NCBI RefSeq assembly: GCF_036248275.1 | Contig: NZ_CP109181.1 | Coordinates: 1,364,001-1,428,000 of the forward strand | Reading direction: 5' to 3' | DNA from: Streptomyces sp. NBC_01716 | GTDB taxonomy: Bacteria > Actinomycetota > Actinomycetes > Streptomycetales > Streptomycetaceae | Length of the DNA: 64,000 nt | Program-made: the position numbers and the translations under genes | The notes under the pieces: model-generated | Told to the model about the DNA's origin: nothing | What the model saw: only the letters and a program-made list of their open reading frames with translations | The model's database searches: none | Shown: piece after piece, positions 60,705-64,000 of the stretch | How positions within the stretch are numbered: position 1 is the stretch's first letter | How the letters are laid out: each line of letters opens with the position of its first letter

Positions 60705-60728
60705 CATACAGTATTCGTCGACTGTATG
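60705..60728. promoter_or_regulatory. 24-bp palindrome between the divergent CoA-cluster arms
   Basis: CATACAGT (60705-60712) and ACTGTATG (60721-60728) are exact complements across an 8-base centre. The site lies in the 181-base gap between the sucC-like and ThDP-enzyme genes. Reading leftward, TTGCAT and TATGAA spaced by 17 bases overlap it, so a bound protein would block that promoter. The style resembles GntR/FadR-type operators. No regulator gene lies next to it in the window. Confidence 0.6.
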
Positions 60729-60803
60729 CAATCCATCGCGGGAGCACTCGGGAGCACCCCCAGGAGCACCCCCGGCTCCCCTACGAAGGGACAGGACAAC
60801 CTC

Positions 60804-62486
60804 ATGCCCGACGACAGCCAGGAACTCATCTCCGGTGGTCATCTGGTCGCCAAGGCACTCAAGGCAGAAGGTGTCGAGGTCATCTACACCCTCTGCGGCG
60901 GCCACATCATCGACATCTACGACGGCTGCGTCGACGAGGGCATCGAAGTCGTCGACGTACGTCACGAGCAGGTCGCCGCCCACGCCGCCGACGGTTACGC
61001 GCGCATCACCGGCAAGCCCGGCTGCGCCGTCGTCACCGCCGGGCCGGGCACGACCGACGCCGTCACCGGTGTCGCCAACGCGTTCCGTGCCGAGTCACCC
61101 ATGCTGCTCATCGGCGGCCAGGGCGCACTCACCCAGCACAAGATGGGTTCGCTGCAGGACCTGCCGCACGTGGACATGATGACGCCGATCACCAAGTTCG
61201 CGGCGACCGTCCCCGACACGGCCCGCGCGGCCGACATGGTCTCCATGGCCTTCCGGGAGTGCTACAACGGCGCTCCCGGCCCGTCCTTCCTGGAGATTCC
61301 GCGCGATGTCCTCGACGCGAAGGTCCCGGCCGACAAAGCACGCGTACCCAAAGCCGGCCAGTACCGGGCCTCGACCCGTTCGGCCGGTGACCCCGCGGCC
61401 ATCGAGAAGCTCGCCGATCTGCTCGTGCACGCCGAGAAGCCGGCGATCCTGCTCGGCAGCCAGGTGTGGACCACGCGGGCCACCGACGAGGCGATCGAGC
61501 TCGTACGGACGCTGAACGTCCCCGCCTACATGAACGGCGCGGGCCGGGGCACCCTGCCTCCCGGCGACCCGCACCACTTCCAGCTCTCGCGCCGCTACGC
61601 CTTCACCAACGCCGACCTCATCATCATCGTCGGCACGCCCTTCGACTTCCGGATGGGTTACGGCAAGCGGCTCTCGCCCGACGCGACGGTCGTCCAGATC
61701 GACCTCGACTACCGCACCGTCGGCAAGAACCGCGACATCGACCTCGGCATCGTCGGCGACGCCGGCCTCGTCCTGAAGTCGGTCACCGAGGCGGCGAGCG
61801 GCCGGATCAACGGCGGCTCGGTCAAGCGCAAGGCATGGCTGGAGGAGCTGCGGGCCGCCGAGCAGACGGCGATCGAGAAGCGGCTGCCCTCGCTCAAGAA
61901 GGACAGCTCGCCGATCCACCCCTACCGGCTGGTCAGCGAGATCAACGAATTCCTCACCGAGGACTCGATCTACATCGGCGACGGCGGCGACATCGTCACC
62001 TTCTCCGGCCAGGTCGTGCAGCCCAAGTCGCCCGGCCACTGGATGGACCCGGGCCCGCTCGGCACGCTCGGTGTCGGCGTCCCCTTCGTCCTCGCGGCGA
62101 AGAAGGCGCGGCCGGACAAGGAGGTCGTGGCGCTCTTCGGTGACGGCGCCTTCTCGCTGACGGGCTGGGACTTCGAGACGCTCGTCCGCTACAACCTGCC
62201 GTTCGTGGGCATCGTCGGCAACAACTCGTCGATGAACCAGATCCGTTACGGCCAGAAGGCCAAGTACGGCGACGAGCGCGAGCGGGTCGGCAACACCCTC
62301 GGCGACGTCCACTACGACAAGTTCGCCCAGATGCTGGGCGGTTACGGCGAAGAGGTCAGGGATCCGGCCGAGATCGCACCCGCGCTCCAGCGGGCCCGCG
62401 AGTCCGGACTGCCGTCGCTGATCAACGTCTGGGTCGACCCCGACGCGTACGCCCCCGGAACCATGAACCAGACCATGTACAAGTAA
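60804..62486 (+). CDS. ThDP-dependent enzyme, candidate oxalyl-CoA decarboxylase
   Basis: A 560-residue thiamine-diphosphate enzyme. The cofactor Glu55 lies in [19 protein letters not shown], and the ThDP-Mg motif runs from [15 protein letters not shown] to [11 protein letters not shown] near residues 446-480. The closest general families are acetolactate synthase, oxalyl-CoA decarboxylase and 2-hydroxyacyl-CoA lyase. The gene ends eight to eleven bases before a clear formyl-CoA transferase, which favours a role with oxalyl-CoA. The sequence is not close to Oxalobacter Oxc. ATG 60804 is preferred; the frame runs on upstream across the divergent promoter. Confidence 0.78.
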   Translation: MPDDSQELISGGHLVAKALKAEGVEVIYTLCGGHIIDIYDGCVDEGIEVVDVRHEQVAAHAADGYARITGKPGCAVVTAGPGTTDAVTGVANAFRAESPMLLIGGQGALTQHKMGSLQDLPHVDMMTPITKFAATVPDTARAADMVSMAFRECYNGAPGPSFLEIPRDVLDAKVPADKARVPKAGQYRASTRSAGDPAAIEKLADLLVHAEKPAILLGSQVWTTRATDEAIELVRTLNVPAYMNGAGRGTLPPGDPHHFQLSRRYAFTNADLIIIVGTPFDFRMGYGKRLSPDATVVQIDLDYRTVGKNRDIDLGIVGDAGLVLKSVTEAASGRINGGSVKRKAWLEELRAAEQTAIEKRLPSLKKDSSPIHPYRLVSEINEFLTEDSIYIGDGGDIVTFSGQVVQPKSPGHWMDPGPLGTLGVGVPFVLAAKKARPDKEVVALFGDGAFSLTGWDFETLVRYNLPFVGIVGNNSSMNQIRYGQKAKYGDERERVGNTLGDVHYDKFAQMLGGYGEEVRDPAEIAPALQRARESGLPSLINVWVDPDAYAPGTMNQTMYK

Positions 62487-62497
62487 GGGAGGCCATG

Positions 62498-63772
62498 ATG
62501 ACCCAGGCTCTCGAAGCCCCGGAGAACTCCCCCGACACACCGAGCACCCAGGCCCTGAGCGGCATCCGTGTCCTCGACATGACGCATGTGCAGTCCGGCC
62601 CATCGGCCACCCAGATCCTCGCCTGGCTCGGCGCGGACGTGGTGAAGGTGGAGGCACCGACGGGCGACATCACCCGTAAGCAACTGCGCGACATCCCCGA
62701 TGTCGACTCGCTGTACTTCACGATGCTCAACTGCAACAAGCGCAGTGTCACGCTCAACACCAAGACCGAGCGCGGCAAGGAGATCCTGACCGAACTCATC
62801 CGCCGCTCCGACGTGATGGTCGAGAACTTCGGCCCCGGCGCGGTCGACCGGATGGGATTCACCTGGGAGAAGATCCAGGAGATCAACCCGAAGATCGTGT
62901 ACGCCTCGATCAAGGGCTTCGGCGAAGGCCCGTACACCAACTTCAAGGCGTACGAGGTCGTCGCGCAGGCGATGGGCGGCTCGATGTCGACCACCGGCTT
63001 CGAGGACGGTCCGCCGCTGGCGACCGGCTCGCAGATCGGTGACTCCGGCACCGGCATGCACGCGGTGGCCGCCATCCTGGCCGCGCTCTACCAGCGCACC
63101 GCCACCGGGCGCGGGCAGCGCGTGAACGTCGCGATGCAGCACGCCGTGCTCAACCTCTGCCGGGTCAAGCTCCGTGACCAGCAGCGCCTTTCGCACGGCC
63201 CGCTGGCCGAGTACCCGAACGAGGACTTCGGCGACGCGGTCCCGCGCTCCGGCAACGCCAGCGGTGGCGGACAGCCCGGCTGGGCGGTCAAGTGCGCGCC
63301 GGGCGGCCCGAACGACTACGTGTACGTGATCGTGCAGCCGGTCGGCTGGAAGCCGGTCAGCGAGCTGATCGGCCGGCCCGAACTGGCCGACGACCCGGAC
63401 TGGGCGACCCCCGAGGCCCGCCTCACCAAGCTGGGCAAGATGTTCCAGCTCATCGAGGAGTGGACCTCGACCCTCCCCAAGTGGGAGGTGCTGGAGAAGC
63501 TCAACGCGCACAACATCCCGTGCGGCCCGATCCTCTCCACCAAGGAGATCATCGAGGACCCCTCGCTCGCGGCCAACGAGATGGTCGTCGAGGTCGAGCA
63601 CCCGCAGCGCGGGAGTTTCACCACGGTCGGAAGCCCGCTGAAGCTCTCCGACTCCCCCGTCCACATCACCGCATCCCCGCTGCTCGGTGAGCACAACGCG
63701 GAGGTGTACGTCGGCGAGCTCGGTCTCGGCGACGAGGAACTGCGCCTGTTGAAGACGAACGGAGTCATCTAG
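62498..63772 (+). CDS. frc: Formyl-CoA:oxalate CoA-transferase (class III)
   Basis: A 424-residue class III CoA-transferase very like Oxalobacter Frc across its length ([48 protein letters not shown]). The catalytic Asp is in [10 protein letters not shown] near residue 182, and the glycine loop is in [13 protein letters not shown]. It should move CoA from formyl-CoA to oxalate, making oxalyl-CoA for the preceding enzyme. ATG 62498 is placed five bases after GGGAGG; ATG 62495 is possible. Its stop overlaps the next GTG by one base. Confidence 0.92.
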   Translation: MTQALEAPENSPDTPSTQALSGIRVLDMTHVQSGPSATQILAWLGADVVKVEAPTGDITRKQLRDIPDVDSLYFTMLNCNKRSVTLNTKTERGKEILTELIRRSDVMVENFGPGAVDRMGFTWEKIQEINPKIVYASIKGFGEGPYTNFKAYEVVAQAMGGSMSTTGFEDGPPLATGSQIGDSGTGMHAVAAILAALYQRTATGRGQRVNVAMQHAVLNLCRVKLRDQQRLSHGPLAEYPNEDFGDAVPRSGNASGGGQPGWAVKCAPGGPNDYVYVIVQPVGWKPVSELIGRPELADDPDWATPEARLTKLGKMFQLIEEWTSTLPKWEVLEKLNAHNIPCGPILSTKEIIEDPSLAANEMVVEVEHPQRGSFTTVGSPLKLSDSPVHITASPLLGEHNAEVYVGELGLGDEELRLLKTNGVI

Positions 63773-64000
63773 TGGCGGACAGCACTGCCTTCAAGCCCGA
63801 CAAGGACAACGTCGACGCGATCATCAAGACCGCGCTCGCGCAGGGGCGTACGTCGCTGACCGCGCCCGAGGGCAAGGCGATCACGGACGCGTACGGGATC
63901 CCGACGCCGGGCGAGGCGCTCGCGGAGTCGGCCGACGACGCGGTGGCCGTGGCCGCCCGGATCGGTTTCCCGGTCGCGATGAAGATCGTGTCGCCGGAGA
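63772..64000 (+). CDS. Acyl-CoA synthetase (ADP-forming) family, 5' part
   Basis: The first 76 residues of a protein beginning with GTG that overlaps the frc stop (TAGTG). The segment AIIKTALAQGRTSLTAPEGKAITDAYGIPTPGE followed by AARIGFPVAMKIVSPE matches the ATP-grasp start of acetate-CoA ligase (ADP-forming) beta-type domains. It continues beyond the window. It may supply or recycle CoA esters for the oxalate arm. Confidence 0.82.
   Translation, partial: MADSTAFKPDKDNVDAIIKTALAQGRTSLTAPEGKAITDAYGIPTPGEALAESADDAVAVAARIGFPVAMKIVSPE

Noticed and set aside
63140..63142. His in the [10 protein letters not shown] segment of the formyl-CoA transferase, where Oxalobacter Frc has Asp
   Set aside because: Counting along the Frc sequence places the catalytic Asp169 in the GDS motif, which is intact here (IGDSGTGMH). 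The His lies about 33 residues further on and is not the nucleophile.

Overview
The window reads as chromosomal DNA of a Streptomyces species or close relative. G+C is very high throughout with strong G/C preference in codon third positions, GTG and TTG starts are common, and many gene pairs overlap by 4 bases (ATGA or GTGA). Typical Streptomyces content includes a cvnABCD conservon with its P450, a bacterial terpene cyclase and numerous large secreted enzymes. There is no phage, CRISPR array or intact transposase. One tRNA gene is present.

Layout. 1-8.6 kb: the 3' part of a xylulokinase-like gene, a Cys-rich membrane protein, a LysR regulator, the kbl/tdh threonine-degradation pair, a membrane-anchored CAP protein with a sigma-factor-like and ZAS-like N-terminus, and a class I terpene cyclase. 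8.6-13.4 kb: a conservon (cvnA-B-C-D, minus strand) followed by a CYP157-like P450 that lacks the EXXR motif and ends tail-to-tail with the terpene cyclase. 13.6-21.1 kb: a toroid-fold protein, a D,D-carboxypeptidase, a LAL-like ATPase without the LuxR HTH, and two membrane proteins. 21.1-21.5 kb: the remains of a truncated-haemoglobin/antibiotic-monooxygenase fusion gene.

22.1-30.2 kb holds the most distinctive locus, an NHLM-type bacteriocin export system. It has a 75-residue double-glycine precursor whose 52-residue core is Gly/Val/Thr-rich and has no Cys, a 20-bp hairpin, a membrane fusion protein, a C39 peptidase-ABC exporter and a second NHLM ABC protein. No modification enzyme is encoded beside it. 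A membrane-anchored repeat protein follows.

30.3-42.8 kb: alditol oxidase, an SGNH esterase with a ricin-type lectin, an HhH-SNF2 ATPase, a large modular GH87-like alpha-1,3-glucanase, two GT-C mannosyltransferase-like proteins and a UPF0104 membrane protein. 43.2-55.2 kb: a co-directional uptake and hydrolysis cluster with a polyamine/peptide-type ABC transporter (ATPase, lipoprotein, fused double permease), a DUF885 peptidase, a gamma-glutamyltransferase-like enzyme, an IclR regulator, an aspartoacylase-like deacylase, an amidohydrolase and an aldo/keto reductase. A MITE-like element lies between its first two genes. The order suggests import and stepwise breakdown of an amide- or gamma-glutamyl-linked compound, but the substrate is unknown.

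55.3-64 kb: a perfect hairpin terminator, tRNA-Leu(GAG), a VOC/AraC pair, and a divergent oxalate-type CoA cluster. On the minus strand this has sucC- and sucD-like genes and an aldehyde dehydrogenase. On the plus strand it has a ThDP enzyme (candidate oxalyl-CoA decarboxylase), formyl-CoA transferase and the start of an acyl-CoA synthetase. A 24-bp palindrome sits between the two arms.
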